Below are positions 38,302 through 45,425 of a stretch of 64,000 nt of DNA, one piece after another. This stretch comes from Allocoleopsis franciscana PCC 7113 (GTDB taxonomy: Bacteria > Cyanobacteriota > Cyanobacteriia > Cyanobacteriales > Coleofasciculaceae): the NCBI RefSeq assembly GCF_000317515.1, contig NC_019738.1:5358001-5422000 (forward strand). The letters are read 5' to 3'. A program made the translations under genes and the position numbers. Every line of letters begins with the position of its first letter. Positions within the stretch are counted from its first letter, which is position 1. The notes beneath the pieces were generated by a model. The model saw nothing but the letters and a program-made list of their open reading frames with translations, was not told the DNA's origin and ran no database searches.

Positions 38302-38334
38302 AGATCTCCGACTTTTATAAGAAGTCGGGGATCT
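38302..38334. repeat. Dispersed AGATCTCCGACTT palindrome
   Basis: AGATCTCCGACTT pairs fully (one G-T wobble) with AAGTCGGGGATCT across a 7-nt loop, 20 nt after the Prx-Grx stop. Palindromes of this AGATCCCCGACTT type are common in cyanobacterial intergenic DNA. It may double as a transcript-end hairpin, though there is no U-tract. Confidence 0.7.
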
Positions 38335-38464
38335 GATACCAAGTGGCTTTTTTATGTCACATTCCACACCCCCTAGCCCTCCTGATCAAAGGGGGAGCGA
38401 TTAGAGAATAGGTGTCAAGATTAAACCCAATGGGTATGAACCGTTAGCACTCCAGAAGTCTCCT

Positions 38465-38638
38465 CTACCGCCAAACCTGTTGGCTGTAGTTATGCCAAGT
38501 CAGCAAGGTTTGTCCATCTGGGGTGAAGGCGAAGTTAGAACTAGCCTCAATGGTGCGGATTTTTTTCGGCAATCGCCAATTCCATAACTGAAGCCCCTTC
38601 GCATCATGCATGGCTAGTGTGCGTCCATACCCTGCCTT
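38465..38638 (-). pseudogene. 3' remnant of a WD40-repeat gene
   Basis: Minus-strand frame of about 57 codons ending in TAG at 38465-38467. It reads GYGRTLAMHDAKGLQLWNW, then FAFTPDGQTLLTWHNYSQQVWR, matching the last WD40 blade of cyanobacterial WD-repeat proteins. It has no start and is cut off (TGA) directly at the stop codon of the VOC gene, so it is a truncated relic. Confidence 0.7.
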
Positions 38639-38642
38639 TCAC

Positions 38643-39047
38643 CTATTTCTGATAAAGTTCTAGCGGTAAGTTATCGGGGTCTTTAAAGAAGGTATATTTC
38701 TTCCCTGTAATCTCATCAACCCTAATCTCTTCCACTTCTATACCCTTGGCTTGCAGTTGCTCTACTGATGCATGGATATCGTTAACTTCAAAAGCCAAGT
38801 GCCGCAATCCGCAGGCTTCAGGGGTACTGCTTCTTTGAGGGGGGTTGGGGAAGGAAAACAATTCGATGCGATCGCCTTTGGCGCTGCGCTCCGCGCAATC
38901 GCTTTCACCGACTTGGAGATCGAGTTTGTAAGACTGTCGTTCTTTTCTATAGGTTTCTTCGATAATCGGAAATCCTAAAATATCAACATAGAAGTGTTTG
39001 GATTTTTCGTAGTCTGAGCAAATTATGGCTACATGATGGATTCGCAT
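38643..39047 (-). CDS. VOC-family (glyoxalase/YaeR-like) protein with in-frame repeat insertion
   Basis: 134 residues, one VOC domain: MRIHHVAIICSDYEKSKHFYVDILGFPIIEETYRKERQSYKLDL, then IELFSFPNPPQRSSTPEACGLRHLAFEVND and YTFFKDPDNLPLELYQK, very close to E. coli YaeR (a glyoxalase-like metalloprotein). Relative to YaeR, roughly eight extra residues (about ESDCAERSAKGDR) sit between KLDL and IELFSFP. They are encoded by a GC-rich palindromic repeat at 38868-38902. The insertion lies in a turn between beta strands and keeps frame, so the protein is probably still made. Metal ligands (His5, Glu, His) appear conserved. Confidence 0.88.
   Translation of the reverse strand: MRIHHVAIICSDYEKSKHFYVDILGFPIIEETYRKERQSYKLDLQVGESDCAERSAKGDRIELFSFPNPPQRSSTPEACGLRHLAFEVNDIHASVEQLQAKGIEVEEIRVDEITGKKYTFFKDPDNLPLELYQK
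38868..38902. repeat. Palindromic HIP1-bounded repeat inserted in the VOC gene
   Basis: Begins GCGATCGCCTTTGGCGC and ends TGCGCTCCGCGCAATCGC. Similar modules are seen in cyanobacterial intergenic DNA. Here it lies inside a reading frame and adds codons without breaking it. Confidence 0.65.
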
Positions 39048-39177
39048 CGTTGTTTTTCATCAGCTACAGTGCAATTTAATGGTAGTGATAGCCAATCCGT
39101 TTCGATAACCCCCTTATTCCTCAAAGCAGGGGCGATCGCACTTGCTGATGGATGGATGCGATCGCCTTGGGAGGGAA

Positions 39178-39921
39178 TTAATTTTCAGCAGAAAGCAGCT
39201 CCTCAATGGCTTGAGCCAGATGAGCGAAACCATCTTCTAAGTTAATGTCTCGTACCAAGCCAGAGTCCGCTAATTCTATCGCTCGATCATCAGTTCCTCT
39301 GCCATCCAAGGCATCTGCTATTTTATCTGCCGTTCTACCACTACCGGCAATGACGATTACCAATCGCCCTGCAATGACACTTTGAAAAGCATCTTTGAAT
39401 GTAACTTCCCCACCGTTAAGCAGCACGGTAACAGAGGGTGAACCATTCGCGAGTACTGTAGCAACGTGAACAATCCAAGGTGATTCATCTCCCCACTCGT
39501 TCCCAGGAATCAAGACAAAATGGGTATGGTGAGGCTCTAAGGGTGTGGAATCTTCAAAAGAGGTAAGCTGATTGGGAAGCGCGACTTTTCCCTCTGGAGC
39601 AACACCAATGAGGGGAAACGTCCCTGCGATTTGGCTACGTGCCATACCCATCAATTGCATAACACCCGCATCCGTACCCCCATCCACCACATAAGCGCCT
39701 AACTTTTCAGCAATAGGGGCTAACACTTTGATAAACAACTGTTGGATGCGTAAGAATTCAGCTTCACTAATCTGACTTGCACCTCCCACAACGACTAAAA
39801 TGGGACGCGACGGCTGAAGCCCCATTTGATTGAGTGCAACGGATAACTCTGTGGGCACAGAGGGTCGAATGGCAGGGGCTTCACGTCCATTCGAGAAGGT
39901 AAGTCTGAAGGGTTTTTCCAT
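39178..39921 (-). CDS. SLOG-superfamily protein (prokaryotic LSDAT type)
   Basis: 247 residues of a Rossmann-like SLOG fold related to the N-terminal domain of TRPM channels. Landmarks: RPILVVVGGASQ, VVDGGTDAGVMQLMGMAR, FPLIGVAPEGKV, LEPHHTHFVLIPGNEWGDES, VTVLLNGG and RLVIVIAGSGRTADKIADAL. SLOG domains bind nucleotide-derived ligands; this group has been proposed to act in signalling or biological conflict, but no reaction is established. No effector domain or defence gene is fused or adjacent. ATG 39921. Confidence 0.75.
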   Translation of the reverse strand: MEKPFRLTFSNGREAPAIRPSVPTELSVALNQMGLQPSRPILVVVGGASQISEAEFLRIQQLFIKVLAPIAEKLGAYVVDGGTDAGVMQLMGMARSQIAGTFPLIGVAPEGKVALPNQLTSFEDSTPLEPHHTHFVLIPGNEWGDESPWIVHVATVLANGSPSVTVLLNGGEVTFKDAFQSVIAGRLVIVIAGSGRTADKIADALDGRGTDDRAIELADSGLVRDINLEDGFAHLAQAIEELLSAEN

Positions 39922-40450
39922 CGCAGTAGTTTTATGATGCGAATTGAGGTGGGTGAAAACATTGTTGCAGAGATGCTAGGCTCTGCGGAGTCCATTGATG
40001 ATAAAAAGCGTGTTTTGTCATCCTCCTTTTTACAGGGAGGAGAGAATTTCTCCGGGAAGAATCAGAGTAATTGTCATTACTTTCTATGAACATCAATTCA
40101 TTAATGGTAGGGGGAACCTCCTCACTAAAGCTCCGGTCGTGGTTGCCCCGTCAGGGTTTGGGGGCTTTTTCCGGAGACACTGCCCCTACGAAAAATTGTC
40201 GTTTCGGCGATTACTGAATCGGTGTTCTAGGTTGTGAAGGGCAGATGAGAGTGCGATCGCGCCTTTTCCAAGAATTAGCACAACAGTATTGTGTCGTAAA
40301 CTAAAAAAACAACATCTGACGCGAAAAAAAGATGATACGGAGTAGTCATATCATGTCCGTCTAATTACCCATAATAAAAACTCTCCGCGTCCCCATGTCT
40401 CCGTGTCCCCGCGTCAATCCTAACGATGGGTGTTTAACCGGACATGATAT
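39922..40450. other. Intergenic region with decayed sequence and tandem repeats
   Basis: About 530 bases. A CCTCC/GGGAGG hairpin lies near 40020-40045, a GCCCCTAC repeat word near 40180, and a run of CTCCGTGTCCCC-like repeat units at about 40382-40420. No convincing gene. The region leads into the transposase relic at 40451. Confidence 0.5.
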
Positions 40451-40609
40451 CAGTGCGCCACGGAACGAGTGCAAAATCTCAGGTGTGAGTATTGGGAGAA
40501 GGTGAAAAACATCAATCCAGAAAACCTAGTTTTTGTGGATGAGATGGGTGTTTTATTGGGGTTAAGACGAACACATGGACGCTCGTCAGTCGGCTTAGGA
40601 GAATTTTAG
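40451..40609 (+). pseudogene. IS630-family transposase fragment
   Basis: An open stretch of 52 codons ending at TAG 40607-40609. It reads ATERVQNLRCEYWEKVKNI, then NPENLVFVDEMGVLLGLRRT and HGRS. This matches the IS630/Tc1-like DDE region around the second catalytic aspartate (LVFxDExGxxLGxxRTxGRS). No start, no C-terminal part. Directly after it, at about 40613-40645, there is an imperfect inverted repeat (GTGGTGCGTTG...CAACGCAACCAC), another small repeat. Confidence 0.7.
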
Positions 40610-40738
40610 AGCAGTGGTGCGTTGAACGCCCAACGCAACCACTATCGTCTCCGTTTTACTCTGACAAATTACGGCAAGTCGGGTTAACGGTTCTTACACT
40701 GCATAATTGCTCGCTCACACTCAACTTTTGATGCCTAC

Positions 40739-41275
40739 TTACAAGTGTTGACTGCGGCGAATTTCTGTGATTTGGTCAGCGACATCGAGAATCGCTTTGG
40801 GCATTTGTGGCCCCGTTAAAATAATATCAACGTGACTGGGGCGTTTTTTGAGAAACGCTAGCACCTCATCTTGGGGAATTAAGCCAAAGTTGATGGCTAA
40901 GCTAAGTTCATCAAGCACAACTAACGAGTATTTTCCTGCCAATACTACGCTCTGAGTGTACTGCCATAACTCCATCAAAGCGCGATGCTCTGACTCGTCT
41001 AACTCCGGTGTGTCAATGTAGCGGGGAAGATCGCAACGAATCCAATCGAGATGCTGCCCTAAACGCACAGGGTGCTCATACCCTTGCCCAATTCCGCCTT
41101 TGAGGAACTGAACCACCAGAACAGGAGTACCTTGACCCGCAATTCTTAGGGCTTGGGCGATAACATTGGTAAAAAAGCTGCGGTGGGAGGTGGTAAACAC
41201 TTGTACCAGTCCCTCAATGTGGTAGGGAAGGGGACAAGGTGAATCAATTTTGGTCGCTTCTAACTGGGAAACCAT
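40739..41275 (-). CDS. CobA/BtuR-like ATP:corrinoid adenosyltransferase homologue with degenerate P-loop
   Basis: 178 residues from ATG 41275 (an in-frame GTG at 41284 adds three). Overall layout follows CobA/BtuR: GLVQVFTTSHRSFFTNVIAQALRI, VLVVQFLKGG, LVVLDELSLAINFGLI, VDIILTGPQMPKAILDVADQITEI. The Walker A loop, normally TGxGKGKTT, reads TTSHRSFFT here: the lysine and glycines are gone, while the Walker-B-like DEL and the VQFLKG motif remain. It is therefore either a catalytically altered paralogue or a binding protein. Cobyrate synthase (cobQ) is in the window but 21 kb away. Confidence 0.8.
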   Translation of the reverse strand: MVSQLEATKIDSPCPLPYHIEGLVQVFTTSHRSFFTNVIAQALRIAGQGTPVLVVQFLKGGIGQGYEHPVRLGQHLDWIRCDLPRYIDTPELDESEHRALMELWQYTQSVVLAGKYSLVVLDELSLAINFGLIPQDEVLAFLKKRPSHVDIILTGPQMPKAILDVADQITEIRRSQHL

Positions 41276-41550
41276 AGTCAACACTTAAGGGGCAACGAAC
41301 CTCTAAAGTTCATCAGAGCGTAGTTAAAGAGCCGATGCCGTGAGCAAGATGTAGTGTATTTTTAGGGTAGACTACCTAGTCAAACACCAAATCTGTGAGT
41401 CCGTCAAGATTCCAATTGTAGCGCTTTCATGGGTCTGGGATTGATGGGACAATGGTTTTCGTGAGCTTGAATACACGCCCCCCTGGAGACGTTGTGCAAA
41501 ATGAATTATCTCTAAAATTTCTAATCGTAGTGAAGTAGGAGCATTTTATT

Positions 41551-42153
41551 GTGAGACTGGTGATTCTGGGAGGCCCAGGAGCAGGAAAGGGAACACAGGC
41601 TCGAAAGTTGTGCCGCCAACTGGCTATCTCTGAGATTTCCACCAGTGATATTTTGCGACAGGCGATCGCATCCCAAAGTGAATTGGGGCGTCAGGCACAA
41701 GTGTATGTGGACAAAGGAGAACTCGTCCCTGATCCCATCCTGATTGAATTTATGCGAAATCGTCTGTTACAAGACGACGCTAAGGGTAAAGGCTGGTTGT
41801 TAGAAGGCTATCCCCGCACGGCTTTTCAGGCAGAGGAGTTGGATTTTTTACTGGATGATTTAGAGCAGCAGTTAGACTGGGCGATTTACATAGAGGTGCC
41901 CCAATCCGTGATGATGGATCGCTGCCTTGGGCGAACCCACAGCTTCCAAGGCAATCCCAAAGGCAATAACTTCGTCAAAGATTCGCGCCCAGACGATCAG
42001 CCTGAAATCATACAGCGTCGCCTCAATTTATTCTATGAACGAACTATTCCCATCCTAGAATACTATGGGTATCGCAAGCGGCTGTTGACCATCAACGGAG
42101 ACCAATTGCCAGAGCAGGTAGAGCAGGATATTTTGCAAAAACTCCAAATTTAA
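41551..42153 (+). CDS. adk: Adenylate kinase family protein
   Basis: 200 residues from GTG 41551 with AGGAG about 9 nt upstream. Walker A is GGPGAGKGTQ (residues 7-16). The NMP-binding part has ISTSDILRQAI, LVPDPILIEF and WLLEGYPRT, and the LID-side arginines are in SRPDDQPEIIQRRL. Length is near the short-LID class without a zinc-binding LID. It interconverts ATP+AMP and 2 ADP. Because it is not in the ribosomal-protein operon where the main cyanobacterial adk usually lies, it may be a second, paralogous copy. Confidence 0.85.
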   Translation: MRLVILGGPGAGKGTQARKLCRQLAISEISTSDILRQAIASQSELGRQAQVYVDKGELVPDPILIEFMRNRLLQDDAKGKGWLLEGYPRTAFQAEELDFLLDDLEQQLDWAIYIEVPQSVMMDRCLGRTHSFQGNPKGNNFVKDSRPDDQPEIIQRRLNLFYERTIPILEYYGYRKRLLTINGDQLPEQVEQDILQKLQI

Positions 42154-42246
42154 AGGCTAGGAAAGGGGGCTGATTAATTTAAGGATGAATGTTAGCCGCT
42201 AACAACTTACAGGTTAAAAATTTGTAGATTAAAAGACTGCTTTGAA

Positions 42247-42293
42247 TCCCTCAACCTTTAACCTTCAACCTTCAACTTTCAACCTTTCCAAAC
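42247..42293 (+). repeat. Heptamer short tandem repeats (AACCTTC type)
   Basis: About six degenerate units of (C)AACCTTC/CAACTTT in the 164-bp gap between adk and rph. Same repeat family as at 10808-10854 and, in complement, at 47002-47036. Confidence 0.75.
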
Positions 42294-42317
42294 CTCAACA
42301 CCAACCGGAGAAGAAAC

Positions 42318-43034
42318 ATGCCTTGGCAGCGTCCTGACAATCGGCAACCCGACGAGTTACGTCCCATTAGCTTTGAGCGAGACTTTACTCGCTTTGCCCT
42401 CAGTTCCGTCTTAACCAAGTGCGGAAACACTCAGGTACTGTGTAACGTAACCCTACAGGAGGGAGTCCCCAAGTTTTTGGAAGGTACGGGAGGCGGCTGG
42501 CTAACGGCTGAGTATAGAATGCTCCCAGGAGCCACCCCCAAGCGTCAAGAACGGGAACTTTTCAAACTATCGGGGCGAACTCAGGAAATTCAGCGATTGA
42601 TTGGACGCAGTTTACGGGCATGTCTGGATATGAAAGTATTAGGAGAACGTACCCTAATTGTTGATGCAGATGTTCTCCAGGCTGATGCAGGTACCCGTAC
42701 AACCTCGATCACTGGTGGATATGTTGCCCTAGCCGACGCCTTGGATAAGTTACTCAAAAAAGGAGTATTGGAGCGATCGCCTCTGAGTAATCAAGTGGCA
42801 GCCGTTTCTGTAGGACTCTTGGAGGGAGAACCATTTTTGGACCTCAACTACCTTGAAGATGTCGCGGCTGAAGTAGACTTCAATGTCGTGATGAACGACA
42901 AGCTGGGTATTATTGAGGCACAAGGGACAGCCGAATCCGGTACCTTTAGTCGCCATCAACTCAATCAACTTCTAGACTTTGCAGAAAAGGGCATTAAAGA
43001 ACTGCTCATAGCTCAGAATCAATCCTTACTCTAG
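42318..43034 (+). CDS. rph: Ribonuclease PH
   Basis: 238 residues. Phosphorolytic 3'-5' exoribonuclease trimming tRNA 3' ends. [24 protein letters not shown] opens the protein. [68 protein letters not shown] and [18 protein letters not shown] are all diagnostic RNase PH blocks. ATG with a GGAG-type SD (CCGGAGAAGAAACATG). Confidence 0.95.
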   Translation: MPWQRPDNRQPDELRPISFERDFTRFALSSVLTKCGNTQVLCNVTLQEGVPKFLEGTGGGWLTAEYRMLPGATPKRQERELFKLSGRTQEIQRLIGRSLRACLDMKVLGERTLIVDADVLQADAGTRTTSITGGYVALADALDKLLKKGVLERSPLSNQVAAVSVGLLEGEPFLDLNYLEDVAAEVDFNVVMNDKLGIIEAQGTAESGTFSRHQLNQLLDFAEKGIKELLIAQNQSLL

Positions 43035-43090
43035 TACACCCAGGCGGAAATAATCCACCTGCTGAAAAAAGTTACTTTACAAGCTTTCTT

Positions 43091-43116
43091 GCCTCCTGCC
43101 TCCTGCCTCCTGCCTT
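43091..43116 (+). repeat. Heptamer repeats (TGCCTCC)x3-TGCCTTC
   Basis: Four near-perfect heptamers between rph and the membrane glycosyltransferase-like gene. In complement, similar GAGGCAG/AAGGCAC units occur at 49300-49345 after hetR. They are in frame with the following gene, so an upstream start would translate the repeat; the true start is placed downstream. Confidence 0.8.
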
Positions 43117-43181
43117 CTTACTCTAGTTACTTAGTTACTGCCCTCAAGGATTCAAAGTGGGGCTTCTACCTTGATAAATTT

Positions 43182-44843
43182 ATGATGAATAGTCTTCCCC
43201 AGACAGTAAAAACGGCTTTTAATACAGCTTACTTAAAAGTCATTGCTGTCATTCTTGTAATTGCCCTCATTGGCTTTCCTACTGTTCATCATTATGGAAT
43301 TTCTGCCGATGAGGGAACAGAAATAGCAATGGTGAGGAGGAACTTAGAACTCATCACGAAAGGTACGCCAATTCCTGGTGATTTAAAGTATTTTGGCCCC
43401 GTCTTTAATGTCACCTCAGAGATAGCTTTTCAAATTCAACAGTTTTTGGTTAAAGGATTTTCCTATAATCCCCTTGACTATGGAAAAGAGCTTGATAGTG
43501 AGCAGTCAAGGCTCAAAGCTTTAGCTGATCGAGCCAGATTCAAGCATTATATGACGTTTTTAGTATCCCTAATTACCTATGGTGCAGTAGCCGGATTAGT
43601 GGGAATTTTATGTGGTGCAGAGTATGCTTGGTTTGGCGCATTAACATTAGTGTTTTTTCCCCTATTTTGGGGTCATAGCTTCTTTAATCCTAAAGACCCT
43701 CCTTTTGCCGCCTTGTTTACGCTGACTACTCTTGCGGGAACTTACTTAATTAATGTTTATCTAACGAGTCCGAACCCACTCAGAGTAGGGAAAAATAGAG
43801 TCACTTTATACACGGTTTTATATGGCACCTTAATCGGTCTGCTCTCTGGGATACGAATTGGGGGATTTCTAGTTTTATTCTTTATTTTAGCCACCTATTT
43901 AATCCTCCAAATTAGCAAAGGATTCAATCGGAGAGCAATTCTAAATTTTGGTGGTTTTTACTTACTGTTATGTATAACTTGGTTTGTTGTTAATACAATC
44001 TGCTATCCTGCCTTTTGGTCGAATCCCATTGGTGGCTTTTTAGAAACAATTGGCTATTTATCTCAACATCGGCTACAAATCCAAGTCTTATTTGATGGTA
44101 AATTTATTCCCATTCAGCATCTTCCATGGAATTACTTGCCGACCTGGCTCTTTATGTCCATCCCCTTAATTTTTCAAGTGGGATTTTGGGTCGGAGTCAG
44201 TTTAATTATCACTCGATACACCCAGTTATCAAATCTTCAAAAAGCTTGCTTCTTATTAATCTTATTCCAAATTTTATTCATGCCGTTAGTTGCCATTGTT
44301 AAGCACTCCCCCATGTATGATGGAATGCGGCATTTTTTATTTACATTGCCCGGAATTGCCGTGATTTCTGCAACGGCTTTTATTTGGATTTATCAAAAGC
44401 TATCTCAGCCGAGTTTTAAGATTATGGCGGCTACATTTATCGCCGTCGTTTATGCTGCGATCGCATTTGATATGGTAGCTCTACATCCGTACCAATATAT
44501 CTATGTGAATCGCCTATCAGGTGGGTTGGAAAAAGTTCGCGATCGCTACGATACTGAATACTGGGGGTTGAGTTTACGTGAAGGTATGGAGTGGATTAAC
44601 GAAAATGCTAAACCTGGATCCACTGTGTTAGTGGGTGGTTTCATCTATTCTGCTCAATTATTTGCTAATCCAAGTATGAAGGTGATGGGCTACAACGAAT
44701 CGACGGCAGCAGAAATACCCAAACCCTTTTATTATTTAGCGTGGCCTCGGTGGGATGCTCAAAGTAAGTTACCAGAGTGTCCAATCGTTCATCAGGTGAC
44801 ACGCCTAAGCGTACCTTTATCCATTATTAAACGCTGTCAATAA
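43182..44843 (+). CDS. GT-C-type (GT39/ArnT-like) membrane glycosyltransferase candidate
   Basis: About 553 residues from ATG 43182 (a second ATG follows directly); an in-frame start at 43089 would translate heptamer repeats and is unlikely. Ten or more membrane helices. After the first helix there is an acidic motif in YGISADEGTE, matching the catalytic DE loop of GT-C enzymes that use polyprenyl-phosphate sugars. LVFFPLFWGHSFFNPKDPPFAALF and the conserved HSPMYDGMRHFLFTLPG recall dolichyl/undecaprenyl mannosyl- and arabinosyl-transferase-like proteins. The C-terminal part is extracytoplasmic. Acceptor unknown. Confidence 0.7.
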   Translation: MMNSLPQTVKTAFNTAYLKVIAVILVIALIGFPTVHHYGISADEGTEIAMVRRNLELITKGTPIPGDLKYFGPVFNVTSEIAFQIQQFLVKGFSYNPLDYGKELDSEQSRLKALADRARFKHYMTFLVSLITYGAVAGLVGILCGAEYAWFGALTLVFFPLFWGHSFFNPKDPPFAALFTLTTLAGTYLINVYLTSPNPLRVGKNRVTLYTVLYGTLIGLLSGIRIGGFLVLFFILATYLILQISKGFNRRAILNFGGFYLLLCITWFVVNTICYPAFWSNPIGGFLETIGYLSQHRLQIQVLFDGKFIPIQHLPWNYLPTWLFMSIPLIFQVGFWVGVSLIITRYTQLSNLQKACFLLILFQILFMPLVAIVKHSPMYDGMRHFLFTLPGIAVISATAFIWIYQKLSQPSFKIMAATFIAVVYAAIAFDMVALHPYQYIYVNRLSGGLEKVRDRYDTEYWGLSLREGMEWINENAKPGSTVLVGGFIYSAQLFANPSMKVMGYNESTAAEIPKPFYYLAWPRWDAQSKLPECPIVHQVTRLSVPLSIIKRCQ

Positions 44844-44985
44844 GTTCAATTTCACTAAATTTATTACTCTACGAAGGTTTCGTCCATAACGGCTTCAATT
44901 GTAGAAAAAATTAATGGCTCTGAAACCTTTTATTAATCGCAGCCTGCAACTTTTAACTACAGCGCCATTTTTAGCGCAGGATATA

Positions 44986-45381
44986 ATGCAACAGCCATCT
45001 GTTCGTACTCCCATAGCCATTAGTTTAGGCGCGATCGCAGGTGCTCTCTCGCGTTACTATCTTACTTTATGGTTTGTCCAACGCTTCGGCACAGCGTTTC
45101 CCTATGGCACCTTTTTCATTAATCTTACTGGCTGTTTTGCGATGGGGTTCTTCGTCACCTTTGCTTTAGAACACGTAGCAATAATTCCGCCAGAAATTCG
45201 TCTAATGGTTACAACTGGATTTTTGGGCGCTTACACGACGTTCTCAACTTATGGATTAGAAAGTCTTACTTTACTGCGTGAGCGCAACTTTGTGGCTTTC
45301 AGTTTTTACTGGGGAGGTAGTGCCATACTCGGAATTATTAGCGTTCAGTTGGGCGTTATCCTCGCCCACTTAGGAAAATAA
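44986..45381 (+). CDS. crcB: Fluoride ion exporter CrcB/Fluc
   Basis: 131 residues from ATG 44986, which has AGGA 6 nt upstream and gives the normal family length; an in-frame ATG at 44914 would add 24 residues. Four TM helices. Hallmarks are [32 protein letters not shown] (the channel asparagine) and [18 protein letters not shown] (the TTFSTF-like motif). Exports fluoride passively as a dual-topology dimer. No fluoride riboswitch motif was recognised upstream. Confidence 0.93.
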   Translation: MQQPSVRTPIAISLGAIAGALSRYYLTLWFVQRFGTAFPYGTFFINLTGCFAMGFFVTFALEHVAIIPPEIRLMVTTGFLGAYTTFSTYGLESLTLLRERNFVAFSFYWGGSAILGIISVQLGVILAHLGK

Positions 45382-45425
45382 GTATATGAAAACAACTCAC
45401 CATCTACATCGGTGAATCTGATTAC

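Noticed and set aside
39995-40237. 80-codon plus-strand frame after the SLOG gene
   Set aside because: Translates repeat words and a hairpin; no similarity recognised.
43089-43181. Upstream start for the GT39-like gene
   Set aside because: It would translate TGCCTCC heptamers (PPASCLLPS...); the conserved N-terminus begins at 43182.
44844-44985. Possible fluoride riboswitch before crcB
   Set aside because: No fluoride aptamer consensus or pseudoknot-forming GGCGAUGG-type sequence could be found.
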